Below are positions 22,300 through 33,476 of a stretch of DNA of 64,000 nt, in pieces. The first letter of the stretch is position 1; the number at the start of each line of letters is the position of its first letter. The notes below the pieces were generated by a model. The model ran no database searches. It worked only from the letters and a program-made list of their open reading frames with translations, and was not told the origin of the DNA. The stretch covers positions 78,006,688-78,070,687 of the forward strand of contig NC_056000.1 of the NCBI RefSeq assembly GCF_018446385.1. Reading direction: 5' to 3'. The DNA comes from Zingiber officinale (taxonomy: Eukaryota; Streptophyta; Magnoliopsida; Zingiberales; Zingiberaceae). Made by a program: the position numbers and the translations under genes.

Positions 22300-22480
22300 T
22301 TCATAATGACACAAAGAAGTGAATCGGGTGTATCATCCTCTCCACTTCAATTATCTGTAAAGGTATCATCTTAGAAACTTTATGATTTTGAAAAGCTCAA
22401 CAAGTATGATTAAAAAATTTTATTTTTTCTAAATTATAGGGTTCAGTTGATGTTGGACAGAAAATAATGTCTTAGGTCAC
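22300..22480 (+). pseudogene. Possible small spliced gene remnant
   Basis: An ATG at 22305 opens MTQRSESGVSSSPLQLSVK, ending at a plausible donor (AAG/GTATC, about 22361). An AT-rich intron ends in TTATAG near 22439 and the frame continues GSVDVGQKIMS before a stop. Past the stop the same frame reads a SKKNKASWIC-like stretch, faintly like a BED zinc finger of hAT proteins. Upstream sequence (GGGTTTTAGGGTTTCC) looks like a plant 5' UTR. I do not recognise the protein. It may be the decayed start of a transposase gene. Confidence 0.25.
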
Positions 22481-24006
22481 TTTAAAAGTTTTTTTTCAAA
22501 CATCCAAAAAAAATAAGGCATCATGGATCTGTTATTTTACATGACCAACACATAGTGTTGATCAAACAGTCACGCTTTAGTATTTTTTTAGACATACAAG
22601 ATATACAACATAACTATGGTATTTTGGCTAATATATTTTAAAATTGGGATTTAAGTACTCAAACATTTAGATTCTCAGGGAAAATTTATAATTTTCTATT
22701 TTAATCATAAAGTAGTTGAAGGCGCTGGAATTCTGTTCTATTTAAATTTCCTTGTACAAAAATTGTACAAGTACAGAACTTTTCCTAGCAATCCGCATGT
22801 TTGATCAGACATGTGTTTGATCAATCAAGCATGTTCTTGATGGATCAAAGCACATCTTGATCGAAGTACAAGATCGCTGACCTCTTGTGTTGGTATTCAA
22901 AATCGATATAAAGAAAACTTAACTAATTACGCAGCGAAATCAAAGAACTAGTTGTACCTTTTCTTTGTAGCTAAAGACGTCTTGATCTTCTGTTATATTC
23001 CTCTCCTCTTCTTGGACATCGTATGGGTGACGATCTACCAAGACAACAAACACCTTTCCCCTCTTTGTTTCTCCAAACCGCCGGCCACCAAGTGAAGTTT
23101 TAGGGTGAGGCACCTTCTCCTCTTCTTCCTTCTTGTCTTCTTCCTCTTCTCCAAGTCGTCGCCCACCAAGGAAGAGGGACTGCCGGCCCTTAGCAAGGAG
23201 GAGAGAGCGCCGACCCTTAGCAAGGAGGAAGGGGGTGCCGACCCTTAGCAAGGTGGAGGACGAGCCGACCCTAGCAAGGTGGGGAGAGGTGGCACCGACC
23301 CTAGGAAAACTTGAGGTGCCGCCCGGTCCTAAGCAAGAGAGAAGTGGAAACTTATGTTTTAGGGGCCACCACCTACTCCTTTGATAGCCCTTGCCGTCGG
23401 CCCTAGGAAGGTAAAGAAAAACCAAACCAAACCAAGTTGTGGATGGTGGATGCGAGGATTTATATAGAGGTTACAACAGGGACCTAGAGGAGGAATTGGT
23501 TTAGGCCTCCTGATGAGCTTGGGCTTCCTGTGTTCGGCCGGAACACTTAACTCAAGTCCATCAATAATAACCCATACCACTAAAAGGTTATTATTGAACT
23601 ACCGCACCAATCTCATATTACAATATGAGCTCCTTTTTATCATGAGTGCATTAATCTCCCTGTGTTTAAGATATCGTATGTCCGTTAATTAATTGAGTTA
23701 CTGATAACTCAATTAATTAACATCTGTTTCCAAGAGTAGTACCACTCAACTTTATTATCATGCCGGACTAAGTCCACCTGCAGGGTTTACATGATAATTC
23801 TTATGAGCTCTTCAAGGGGACATCATCAGCCTAAATAATTAGGACACAGATTCCTTCTACAATCAACAATACACCATATAAACAGTACTATTTCCCAACT
23901 CATTGGGCCTATTGATTTAATGAATAAATTTCACCTATTGATAAGTTAAAGAAATAAATACTAAATATACGTGCTTGTTATTATATAGGGATTAAGAGGA
24001 CGCACA

Positions 24007-27000
24007 TGTTGGAATGTATACTAAAAACCTAGCTTTTGTATAAACATTTATTTAGAAATAAAGAATCACATTGGTCAAATATCTACATGCTAAGTGTAGT
24101 TGTTCAATTAATTTATATTGTAGATAACATGGTGTGTGGTGTCACACATAGAAGATAATGTTATCAGTTCCTTATAAATTATAAACAGTAGCTCACGACC
24201 GAGATGGAAAGGAACAAACCATCAAAATAGTCGTAGTGTAATTAGGTATTAGTTTATCTTGACTATATAATTACACTAGTATACTTAGGGTGCGTTTGGT
24301 TCAAGTTATCATGTATAACCTTGGTTATGTGATTACCAAGTAATCACATAACCAAGGTTATGAGGAATAAAACATAACCTATTAGGCGTTTGGTTCAACT
24401 TAGGTTATACAATCATTTAGATTTACATTTACTAATTTACCCTTTAATCTTTTAAATTAATTTAATTGAATAAATTAGAAACTTGTTTATCTCTTCTCTC
24501 GACTTATCTACTTCCCTGCCGTCGCCGAACATATCAAGGAAAAGACTGCAATAGCGTGCTCTCGTCCACGCAGATCAAGGAAAAGACTTCTCTTCTTCCC
24601 TGCCGTCGCCGAACATATCAAGGACCTTGCCGTCGCCGAACAGATCAAGGAAAAGACTGCAACAGCGTGCTTCTTCCCTGCCGTCACCCATTTTGAACCA
24701 GCCTTGATGATAGATCAACTGCAACAGCGTGCTCTCGTCCACGCTGATGTCGTCCTGCAAGTAGAGCAGCCCCGAATCATTCGTCGGCGGCCCATATATG
24801 TGCTCCGCCACCCTCTCCAAGTCGGCGAGCACCACCTTGAAGCCCATCGCCTCTGCCGCCCGCACAATCACCGACACCGCGACACGTTGGTGAACCGCCG
24901 TGTGCCGTTCCGTGCCACCAACAGGAGCCACGGTCGCAGCTCCGGGTGTGGTCGAAGGCTGACGGCGAGCTCCTGCGGGAGCGCGTATGCCTCACGCAGG
25001 AATTTGGTGAAATTGAGCATGGAGGGGTAATTTTGGAATAAACAAATTGATAACCCCGGCATCGTCAAAAACCTTAGATTTCTGAGGTAATGTAATTCTG
25101 GGTTGCATGCCGACTTTGCTGACGTGGCGGGAATTGTTTATTACCGGGAATCAATCATTACCTAAACCAAACAAGGTTTTTATTGATAACCTACTAAGGT
25201 TATCAATGATAACCCCCAACTAAACATGCCCTTAGAGTATATTGAGTAGGACCATTGAGGCAGTTTCTTTTTATACTGACTAAATAAAAAAACAAGACCT
25301 CGGTTATTATGGAAGTGTGCGCTCTTAATTCTAATATAATGACAAACACATATATTTAATATTTATTTCTTTAATTTATCAATGGATGAGATTTAGTTCG
25401 ATAAATCAATAGGTACGATAAGTTGGGAAATGATATTACTTATAGTGAGTGTTGTTGATTATAGAAGGAAACTATGTCCTAGTAATTTAGGTTGATAATG
25501 TCCCCAAGAGGAGCTCATAAGGATTGTCATGTTAAACCCTGCAGGTGGACTTAGTCTGACATGACGATAAGGTTAAGTGATACTACTCTTGGACTAAGAT
25601 ATTAATTAAAATGAGTTGTCAGTAACTCAATTAATTAGTGGACATCCGACATCTTAAACACAGGGAGACTAACACACTTATAATAAGAAGGAGCCCAAAA
25701 TGTAATTTAGGATTGGGCGGTAGTTTAATAATAATTCTTTAGTGGTATGAATTATTATTGATGAAATTAAGTTGGGTGTTCGGGGCGAACACGGGAAGCT
25801 TAATTTCATCGGGAGACCAAAACCAATTCCTCCTCTCGGTCCCTATCGTAGTCTCTTATTTATAAAATATTATACCCACCTTCTTACCCATCCTAATGGG
25901 GTCGGCCAAGCAAGCTTGGAACCCAAGCTTAGGCCGGCCAAAGAAGAAAGGATGAGTCAAGTTAGGGGTCGGGCAATGCTTAGAGCCCAAGCATGGTGTG
26001 GCCGGCCCTAAGAAAAATAAAAGGATTTTTTTTTTAAATTTTTCTTATATGGATTCCATGGTTTTAAAAGGAGATTTTAAAATTTAAATTTTTCCTTCTA
26101 CAAAAGATTAAGAAAAGATTTGATATCTTTCCTTATTTGTAAATTGAGAGGAAGATTTTAATTTTGACAAAACTTTCCTTTTTTGTAACCATGTTCATGA
26201 TTTAAAAAGAGAGTTTTAAAATTAAATATTTCTTTTATAGTTTTCTACAAAAGATTAAAAGAAAGATTAGATATCTTTCCTTATTTGTAGATTGAAAGGA
26301 GATTTTAATTTTAGAGATAATTTTCCTTTTTGGAAATCATTCACATGTTATAAAAGAGAGATTTTAATTTAAAGAAATTTCCTTTTATAACCAACCATGA
26401 AGGGATAAATTATTAGAGAAATTTTATTTTAAAATTTCCGGAAACAAATAAGGAAGTTTTAATTTTGTTTAAAACTCGCCTATTTTGGAAGCTCTTGAGG
26501 TGGCTGACCATATAGTTTAAGAAAAGGAATTTGATTTTAAATCAAATTAAATTTTCCTTTTCATGGCAAAGTAAAAAGGAAGTTTTTATTTAAATTTTCC
26601 TTATTTGCCAAGACCAAGGATTATAAAAGAGGGGGTAGAGGTGCCTTCATGGGTGACAACATCTATTATATTTTCCTCCCTCTCTTTCTTGGTGGTGGCC
26701 GGCCCTAGAGATTCTTCTCCTTCTCTTCTCTTCTTCTTTAGTGGCTGGTTTCATCCCTCTCTTGGAGCTCTTGTTGGTGGCCGGCTCAAGCTAGGAGAAG
26801 AAGGAGAGAAAGGAGGTTTTGTTTCTTGCATCCCTTGGAGCTTGGTGATGGTGGTTGGACCTCTACTTCTCTTGGAGAATTGGTGGTGGCCGAATCTAGC
26901 TTGGAGAAGAAGGAGCTTGGTGGTTCTCGTCTCGGAAGATCGTTGCCCACACAACATCCGAGATTAGAAGAGGAATACGGTATAAGATCAAGAGGTTATT

Positions 27001-27543
27001 TGCTTACAAAGGAAGGTATAACTAGTAATTGTTTTCCGCATCATACTAATTTTTTATTTGTATGATTTTCAAACACAAGAGACATATGATTCTAGAGTTT
27101 CGAATTTGTGATTCAAATTTTTGTTTTTTTTTATTTTTTGAATTTGTAATTCGATTGTTCTTTTTGGTTAAACTTAATGTTATTTTAGGAAATTAAATAT
27201 TTAATTTTGTTAAAAGGTTTTGTCAAGGCAGTGGTGAATGCTCCCATACCAAGAAGGTCATGTGCCTCGCCATGTTTGTCCTAGGAGCCGATTTTCGAAA
27301 TAGATATTTAATTGAATTTATAACATAGGTTGATTTGGATCAATAGTGGTAAGTTCTGCTTGCGATCCAAATCTAAACCATTAAGAACAGATAAGTTAAA
27401 TTTGGAATCAATAATGTTAAGTTCCGTTTGCGATTCCTAATTTAATTTCTAAAGAACACAATAGGTTGTTTAGGAAAGGTTTGACACTTGTACAAAATTT
27501 TTATACAGTGGAACCGGTACGATCTTCCTAGGACCAACCAACA
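24007..27543 (+). repeat. Solo LTR, family A copy 2
   Basis: It starts TGTTGGAATGTATACTA and ends GGACCAACCAACA. The flanks GCACA (24002-24006) and ACACA (27544-27548) are a 5-bp target duplication with one later mutation; the uninterrupted target appears in the related copy near 62272. Without the DNA element inside, it is about 2.59 kb. A TATAAAAG box lies near 26622 in the same context as in copy 1, followed by GGCCGGCC-containing leader. No PBS or coding domain. Confidence 0.8.
24288..25231. mobile_element. PIF/Harbinger-like non-autonomous element with captured sequence
   Basis: A 944-bp insertion in the LTR, bounded by TTA duplications (24285-24287 and 25232-25234). It has GGGTGCGTTTGGTT at the left and the inverted GGGCATGTTTAGTT at the right, as in Tourist/Harbinger elements. 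The middle (24480-25030) is GC-rich and carries overlapping frames on the minus strand (RAAEAMGFKVVLADLERVAEHI in one, REAYALPQELAVSL in another), which look like pieces of a captured host gene. A unit CCCTGCCGTCGCCGAACA is repeated three times near 24516-24640. I could not name the source gene. Confidence 0.7.
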
Positions 27544-27912
27544 ACACATCCATAATAATAGAGGTTCTGTTCTTTTATGTAGTCAGTACAAATCAAACAA
27601 CCTCAAATGGTTCTGCTCAATACACACATAGTGTACTAGTATAATTTTATAGTCAAGACAGACTAATACCAAATTACACTATAACCGTTCCAATGGGTTC
27701 AATCCATCTTGGTTGTGAGCTACTATTTATAATTTATAAGGAACCAATAACATGATCTTCTGTGTGACACCACACATCATGTTATCTACAATATAAATTA
27801 AATGGACAACTGCATTGACATATGCAAACATTTGACCAAAGATATTCTCATTTCAAAATATTTCAAAACAGATGTTCATACAAAAGTTAGACTTATAGTA
27901 TTCATCCCAACA

Positions 27913-27991
27913 CTTACTCTATGCCATTTGGCACGGAACGGTGCATTTTATTTGTATTCAATGAACAACAATCGAGAGAGGAGCAGCTTTA

Positions 27992-28047
<56 letters not shown>

Positions 28048-28886
28048 CTTATTTTATCTAAATTTTTTCTAATTATTCAAAATTATAATTTTTTTAGTTC
28101 ATATTGTATCGATTTATTTTTTTCTATATATTACTCCTTTTTTTAGGGTATTTGATTTTCTTCAAATTCTCGTTCAGTAGGAAGGTTTGAGAGGGGAGGA
28201 GCTATGAATTTTAATGAACACCTTTTAAGTTATGAGAACCAACAATCACCATTTTATTTTTAAGTAAAAAATTAGGTAGAGATTAAAGGTATTTTACAAT
28301 ACTATTAGATATATTTCACTTCCCATCTTGTAGACTTAAAACCCATGGTAGTACATTTTTAGTTTATAGAAGGGAGAGATAGTATCAATTTTTTTTGAAA
28401 CCTATCAGATCTCTCTTGGGCCTGATATGGTTTTATATCAGGCCCGCGTTGGGCATAATATGCTACCATATCAGTCCCGATATGAGGCTGAAAATTTTCA
28501 AAATGTGCTACCACTCCTAGACAACTATACATTAGTAATGGATAGCATCGTTGGAGTCTTTGTAATACCAGAATCTCACAAGACCTGAAATGAGTCCAAT
28601 TAGAGGTGTCTAGGTCCATCAGTGGGTTTTGACCAAAATTTACTGATGACCCTACGCTACTTGGATTTATTTGAAATCGCGTTCCCTATGAAGGTTTGAG
28701 AGGGGAGATGATATATATGGTGTCAAGACTTAGTTATACATCCTAGCTAAGAAGTTCTTGCTCCGTGCCAGTTGGCATAGAACAGTACACCTAATTTTTT
28801 TTTCAATGAACGACAACTGATTTCCAATTTTATTTTTCAAGCATAACAACAATCATTTTATCTAATTTTTAACTTATTTATAGTTT
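27913..28886. other. AT-rich spacer with (TA)n and a perfect hairpin
   Basis: A TA dinucleotide run occupies 27998-28042. At 28418-28445 the arms GGGCCTGATAT and ATATCAGGCCC form an 11-bp perfect inverted repeat around GGTTTT. Two imperfect direct repeats about 0.85 kb apart (27913-27975 and 28757-28820; GGCA..GAAC..CAATGAACRACAA) suggest a decayed element. No gene seen; the frame 28359-28619 has no domain. Confidence 0.5.
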
Positions 28887-28891
28887 AAACC

Positions 28892-29984
28892 TGTAGGACC
28901 GTTAGATTCGATAGAGGGGGGGGGGGGGTGAATGTCGATTCGAAAATATTGAGTATAAACGCAGCGGAAAAGTAAAATAGACACAATGGTTTTACTTCGT
29001 TTGGAGCCTGTGACGACTCCTACTCGAAGGCCCGTGGTCCTTGAGCACTTTTGTTGGGCAATCACTAGCAATTCGAAATGATGATTACAAAAGAACCGTA
29101 CAGGGAATGCTAATGAAAACTGAAAACAAATACCGACAAAAAAGGGAAAAGAACGAAGCGTAGTGTCGGAGCTTTGTTGGCGTCGCACTGAACGTCGAGC
29201 AGCAAGACTAGCAGTAGAAGAGTTCTCAGCTTGATTGGTTGATTCTGAAGCTCCTACCTGGGGCTTCTTTTATATGATGTTCCGGGCGCCTGGATTCCTT
29301 CCGAGCGCCTGGAATGTGACGTCGCTGCTCAAACCGAGATGCTCCACGTGGTGACGACTTGGTTTGGATATATTTTGACTTCCGGGCGCCCGGATCCCTT
29401 CCGGGCGCCCGGACCTCCGGGCGCCCGGACCACCTTGTTTCAGAAAGCTCCTTTTTCTTGCAAAACAAAGTTAGTCCGAGGCAATATATATCCTGCAACA
29501 CAGATTGTTAGCACATTTAAAGTTCAACAGATGGATAAAAAGAGTATGACTTAGATTCCGTCTTTCTGAGACCGGAATCTAGTCACGATCTCGACTTAGA
29601 CATCCGAAATGGATCTAAGCCTGATCGACGCCTAATGTCTCCTTCCCGGGAACGCGTCCTCACAGTCACTCCCCTCCAGTGACTTACCTTACTTACCGTC
29701 GACCCGTCTGGACTTCTCGCCAGCTATCCGGTCAACCCGTCGACCTAGCTGGACTTCTCGCCAAGCGTCCGGTCAACCCGTCGACCCGCTTGGACTTCTC
29801 GCCAAGCGTCCGGTCAGCCCGTCGACCCGCTTGGACTTCTCGCCATCTATCCGGTCAGCCCGTCGACCTAGCTGGACTTATCCTGCACACTCGATCAGAG
29901 TGTTAGATAACAACGAACCTAACTTAACCTGATTTGTCATTCATCAAAACCTGAGTTAGACCGTTAGTGCTAACTGCACCAACA
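28892..29984 (-). repeat. 3' LTR of the gag-plus-ORF2 element
   Basis: 1093 bp. On the minus strand it runs from TGTTGGTGCAG (29984) to GGTCCTACA (28892). A TATA box (CATATAAAAG, 29276-29266) is preceded upstream by several GGGCGCCCGG palindromes (29283-29430). A 41-bp tandem repeat (GGACTTCTCGCC...GTCGACC) fills 29700-29885. A 14-bp G run sits near the transcript-side end. It differs from the partner LTR at a modest number of scattered sites, mostly transitions. Confidence 0.9.
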
Positions 29985-30001
29985 ATCTCCCCCTTTTTGA
30001 T
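29985..30001 (-). other. Polypurine tract
   Basis: On the minus strand TCAAAAAGGGGGAGAT directly precedes the 3' LTR. The same sequence borders the SIRE-like LTR at 63888, linking the two elements. Confidence 0.8.
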
Positions 30002-31025
30002 GGAATGACAACCTGGTTAAGTTAGTGATAAATATATGCAGAAATCAAGCATGATTTTCGAGGTTTTTAAGGTTTTAAGTTAGTTTTTCAAGTTGGCATT
30101 TAGTTGTTCAAGTTGGCATTTAGTTGTTCTAACTTAACCACCTAACCCTCCCCCTTTGGCATTCATCAAAAAAGACACAAGGGTGAACAATCATAGTGTA
30201 GAGTTATTGTAAAAATCTGAGTTTGGTTCAAGAAAATAATTTTTAAAGTTAATCAAGCTAAATTTGAAAAATTAAGGCTAATTTGATAAAAGTGAAATTT
30301 GGAAAGTTTAATTTTCAATAGTTAACTTTTAAAATCATGTTTGAAAATTAGGTGGGATTAAACTTCCAAGTTTTTCAAATACTTAGTTAAATTTTAACTC
30401 TTTGTAAACTGATGTTCAACCACAAGTTAGTTTTTCAAACACATAACATTTTAATTAATTTCTCCTCCTGAACTTGATACTAAAATTTAAACAGCTATCT
30501 AACCAATTAGTTACTAACTAACTATCAGAAAATAGTAGTTTTCACTTGGTTAGTCAGATTAAGTTGATTATAAGCAGTCAGTGTTTGACTTGACTGATGA
30601 ACTTAATCTGATTACTGTCTGATTTGTATTTAACGTCCAGACTTATGCTGATGCACTGAGATAAGCATCTTAAGTCCAGACAGTTGGCCTATACATCTCA
30701 CCCCTTTCTATGTTTGTCAAACACAAGCAAGGTAAACCTAAGGTGTTGGTGAGATGCTCAAAAACTAGACCTATGGGTACATGCTTTCTAAGGATTCAAA
30801 ACTAGTCTAAGGCCAAAACTGTTTTTGAAAATCTAAAAGTGGAAGGTTTTGAAAACAAACAAATTTGACTTATAATTTGAAGGAGTGATTTTTGAAAACA
30901 ATTTTGAAATTTAAAATTCCTAGGCTACCGAGATAGAACATAATCAATGTAGGTATGAAATATCACTAGATAAATCCAAAATATTTTACAAGTAGTGTAG
31001 CTACAGAAGTAGGTCATAACTAAAG
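30002..31025. other. Non-coding 3' internal region of the element
   Basis: AT-rich sequence between ORF2 and the polypurine tract. It contains GTTCAAGTTGGCATTTAGTT twice in tandem (30097 and 30113 region) and no open frame of note. In autonomous SIRE elements this position follows the envelope-like or pol frame. Confidence 0.6.
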
Positions 31026-32051
31026 CTACTGAGATGATGAAGGGGGTGGTCCAGATCCCAAGGATCGAAGAAGTGCCATCAGCTCAGTGTGTCGGGTGTC
31101 CCCGGCAGCTCGTAACTCGGCAACCTCTCGCCGTATGTCCCGATGAAAATCAGAGTTCTCCTGCTGGAGACTCGCCATAGCTCTCTCTAGTCCGGTCATA
31201 CGGTCGGCTAGAGTGCGGGGAGCGTGTCGTGGTGCTCGAGCTGGGGGCGGTGGTGGAGCCGGTGCGGCTTCCTCTAGAAATAGTGCGAGCATGAACTCGT
31301 CCACCTGTGCGTCTGGATCTGGCTGGTGCTGTGCCCCCCTCCGCCAAAACATAGTCCCGTCATCCCTATCTATCTGGACACCAGCTAGGGAGAAGTTCCG
31401 AGCCGCTATAACATCGAACTCGGTCATATGGGCAATGTCTCCTCTAGTGACATCAATGTGCAACGAGGACATATAGGCTGTCAGAATGTGACAAAATGGC
31501 ATGTGGACTCGTCTATCAGTCACGAATCCAGCCGAGTAGATAATGGTGGAGAAGATATGTAGGCTGATGTCAATATCTAACCTATGACTCAGGGCATAGA
31601 GTAAGAACGAATGAAATGGACGCATCACAGCGATGTCCCGAGTAGTCAGTGGTAAAATGCAAAGGACTAACACCCTATAAAGAGCGTAGTCCTGGACTCG
31701 AAGTTCTACTAACCTAAACTGTGTCACAGTGGGATCTCGCTCTCCTCCAAAAAAATACGAATAAATCGTATCGAGAGTAATATGTGAGTAGGGATCTCCG
31801 AATGGTAGATTCTTGGGAGGATAGCACAAAAAGGAACAAGTAGATGGACGTAACTCTAAGAACTCTCGGATAGTAGTAGGGGAAAATATGATATCAGTGC
31901 CTGCTGCCCTAGTGGTATAGGTGAGATCGTCTACTTTCACTAGGTTATTGCAAAATTCGGCACACAGACTTATATTTATTGGACTGGTACATTCGACAAG
32001 GTTCTTTAAGTTATAGTGGTCTATAACCTCTAAAACGGAGGGACATGACAC
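31026..32051 (-). CDS. ORF2: plant 'putative transposon protein'-like, 341 aa
   Basis: An intact frame of 341 residues from ATG at 32051; the same frame stays open upstream to about 32170 (reading DPRFPTDELRIKFESTIYKA), so the true start may be earlier. The first 230 residues resemble the plant-specific family often found in non-autonomous retroelements (Transposase_32-like: IFSPTTIREFLEL, LVELRVQDYALYRVLVLCILP, MPFCHILTAYM). A proline/alanine-rich hinge (APAPPPPPARAPRH) follows, then a short coiled coil (LERAMASLQQENSDFHRDI) and a serine-rich tail. No catalytic motif of protease, RT or integrase is present. It lies downstream of gag, separated by 1.4 kb, with a TATA box of its own. Function unknown; the name of the family does not prove transposase activity. 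Confidence 0.7.
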   Translation of the reverse strand: MSCPSVLEVIDHYNLKNLVECTSPINISLCAEFCNNLVKVDDLTYTTRAAGTDIIFSPTTIREFLELRPSTCSFLCYPPKNLPFGDPYSHITLDTIYSYFFGGERDPTVTQFRLVELRVQDYALYRVLVLCILPLTTRDIAVMRPFHSFLLYALSHRLDIDISLHIFSTIIYSAGFVTDRRVHMPFCHILTAYMSSLHIDVTRGDIAHMTEFDVIAARNFSLAGVQIDRDDGTMFWRRGAQHQPDPDAQVDEFMLALFLEEAAPAPPPPPARAPRHAPRTLADRMTGLERAMASLQQENSDFHRDIRREVAELRAAGDTRHTELMALLRSLGSGPPPSSSQ

Positions 32052-32191
32052 TAGAAAGAAAGATCTATCTATGCAGGCAGTCCTAATGGCTTTATAGATA
32101 GTTGACTCAAACTTAATCCTAAGTTCGTCTGTGGGGAATCTAGGGTCCGTACTAGCATTGGGGGTCCAGCACTAGTATTTGTTCGTTTCTT

Positions 32192-32288
32192 ACTGTATAT
32201 ATATAATAAAACATTCTAAGAAAAAAAATAAGAGACCAAATTCTAAAAATTTTAGGGAGGGGAAGAATTTTTTTTACCGAGGAGCCAT
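32192..32288 (-). other. Possible leader exon and intron of ORF2
   Basis: An ATG at 32288 reads MAPR and meets a donor (CG/GTAAAA) at 32277. An 85-bp AT-rich intron ends with ATATACAG at 32193, and the next bases continue KKRTNTSAG. This has the look of a short first exon spliced to the ORF2 body. However, this path is one base out of phase with the NAST...PRF frame that leads into ORF2, so either a frameshift mutation has occurred or the model is wrong. Confidence 0.35.
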
Positions 32289-32440
32289 CGACAAATAAAG
32301 ATCTGACGACCTCGGTTGAATCGCAACAGCGTCTTCACCGCAAGAAAATTTTGATTTAGAGTACTTTCGCACTGAGGTTCGGAGTGAACCTTGGCAAAAG
32401 TGAGAATTAGTGGTGCAAAGATTGGGGGCGCCTGCTGCCC

Positions 32441-32560
32441 CTTATTTATAGGGGACTCCGGGCGCCCGGATTCCTTCCGGGCGCCCGGGGTTGATTTAGG
32501 GCGGGGCGCCCGGATCCCCTTCCGGGCGCCCCGGAGGGGAATACCAGGGGCGCCCGCCCC
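32441..32560 (-). promoter_or_regulatory. Internal promoter-like block upstream of ORF2
   Basis: A TATA box reading CTATAAATAAG on the minus strand (32451-32441) lies about 155 bp before the ATG at 32288. Upstream of it are at least four GGGCGCCC/CCGGGCGCCCGG palindromes (32456-32560). The same arrangement, palindromes then TATA, is found in this element's LTRs. This suggests ORF2 is transcribed separately from gag. Confidence 0.5.
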
Positions 32561-33476
32561 TGGTTTTTGACTGTTGTTGTTTTTTGTTTTTTTGGTGTTT
32601 TAGGTTTTGGAGTTAAGTTTTAAAATTTTGAAATTAAAATTTTGAATTAAATATTTTGAAACTGAATTTAAAAAAAAATATTTGAAATTAAAATTAAAAT
32701 TTTGAAATTAATTTAAGTTTAAAATTTTGAAATTAATTAAAATAAATTTAAGTTTAAAATTAAAATTTGAAATTAATTTTTAAGTTTAAAATTAAAATTT
32801 GAAATTAATTTTTAAGTTTAAAATTAAAATTTGAAATTAATTTTTAAGTTTAAAATTAAAATTAATTTTTAAGTTTAAAATTAAAATTTTGAAATTAATT
32901 TTTAAGTTTAAAATTAAAATTTTGAAAATAATTAAGTTTTAAAATTAAAATTGAATCCTTATTCATCTCACCCGATCTATATTTTCAATCAGAGAATCTT
33001 ATGATTTCGTGAGATGAAATTGGATTTTTAATTATGGAGTTTTGGTTTAACGTGAGTTAGATTCAGATTTAGCTTTGGTTTCCACAAATAGGCATTCTTC
33101 GGATAAACTTCTAAGCTTGGTGAGTCACATGGACATCATTAGAAGTAACCAACCTTTCGAGGTTTTCCGAATTGTCCTATCCACGGAACTTAGTACTAAA
33201 TCTTGGTCTAACTGGTTAGGATTCATTTAAGGGTAGCTTCGGTCAGTTCCACTTGGCCAAATGCACCAGATCGAAGCCATATCTTTCTAGACATGCGATG
33301 CCCAAGCTTCCCTAACGTACTATCATCCAAAAACTTCACCAGTACCATGATTCAAGTTAAACTTGGTCTCTAATTCTAATTACCCTGTCGGGTTAGTTTG
33401 TTTTGGGTTACCCTGTCGGGTAAGTTAGTTTTGGAGGTGCCAGCTATTCTGGAGCCTCCCCCTGAATTATTGGCCA
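32561..33476. other. Gag-ORF2 spacer: AT tract and conserved non-coding block
   Basis: 32590-32950 is a low-complexity array of TTTAAGTTTAAAATTAAAATTTGAAATTAA-like units. 32950-33476 is non-coding but closely repeated at 49905-50420 and partly at 56700-56900. A hairpin (GGAGGTGCCAG then CTGGAGCCTCC, 33435-33461) lies just past the gag stop and is kept in the 50374 copy. Confidence 0.7.

Larger units (their letters stand above)
22740..27912 (-). repeat. Solo LTR, family B (relative of A), interrupted
   Basis: A reverse-oriented LTR in two pieces (about 22740-24006 and 27549-27912) separated by the family A insertion. Its 5' end on the minus strand is TGTTGGGATGAATACTA at 27912. It closely follows the forward copy at 61888. 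The left piece carries the GATCTACC/CTTGATCTTCT block and Lys/Arg-rich shadow frames seen in family A leaders. The left end is uncertain because a TGTTGG also occurs at 22888. No internal domain. Confidence 0.7.

Noticed and set aside
27998-28042. Frame of 114 residues with an Ile-Tyr repeat
   Set aside because: It is generated by the TA microsatellite.
29695-29885. Regular 41-bp repeats suggestive of a CRISPR-like array
   Set aside because: The units are contiguous tandem repeats without unique spacers and occur at the same place in several LTRs; this is a plant genome.
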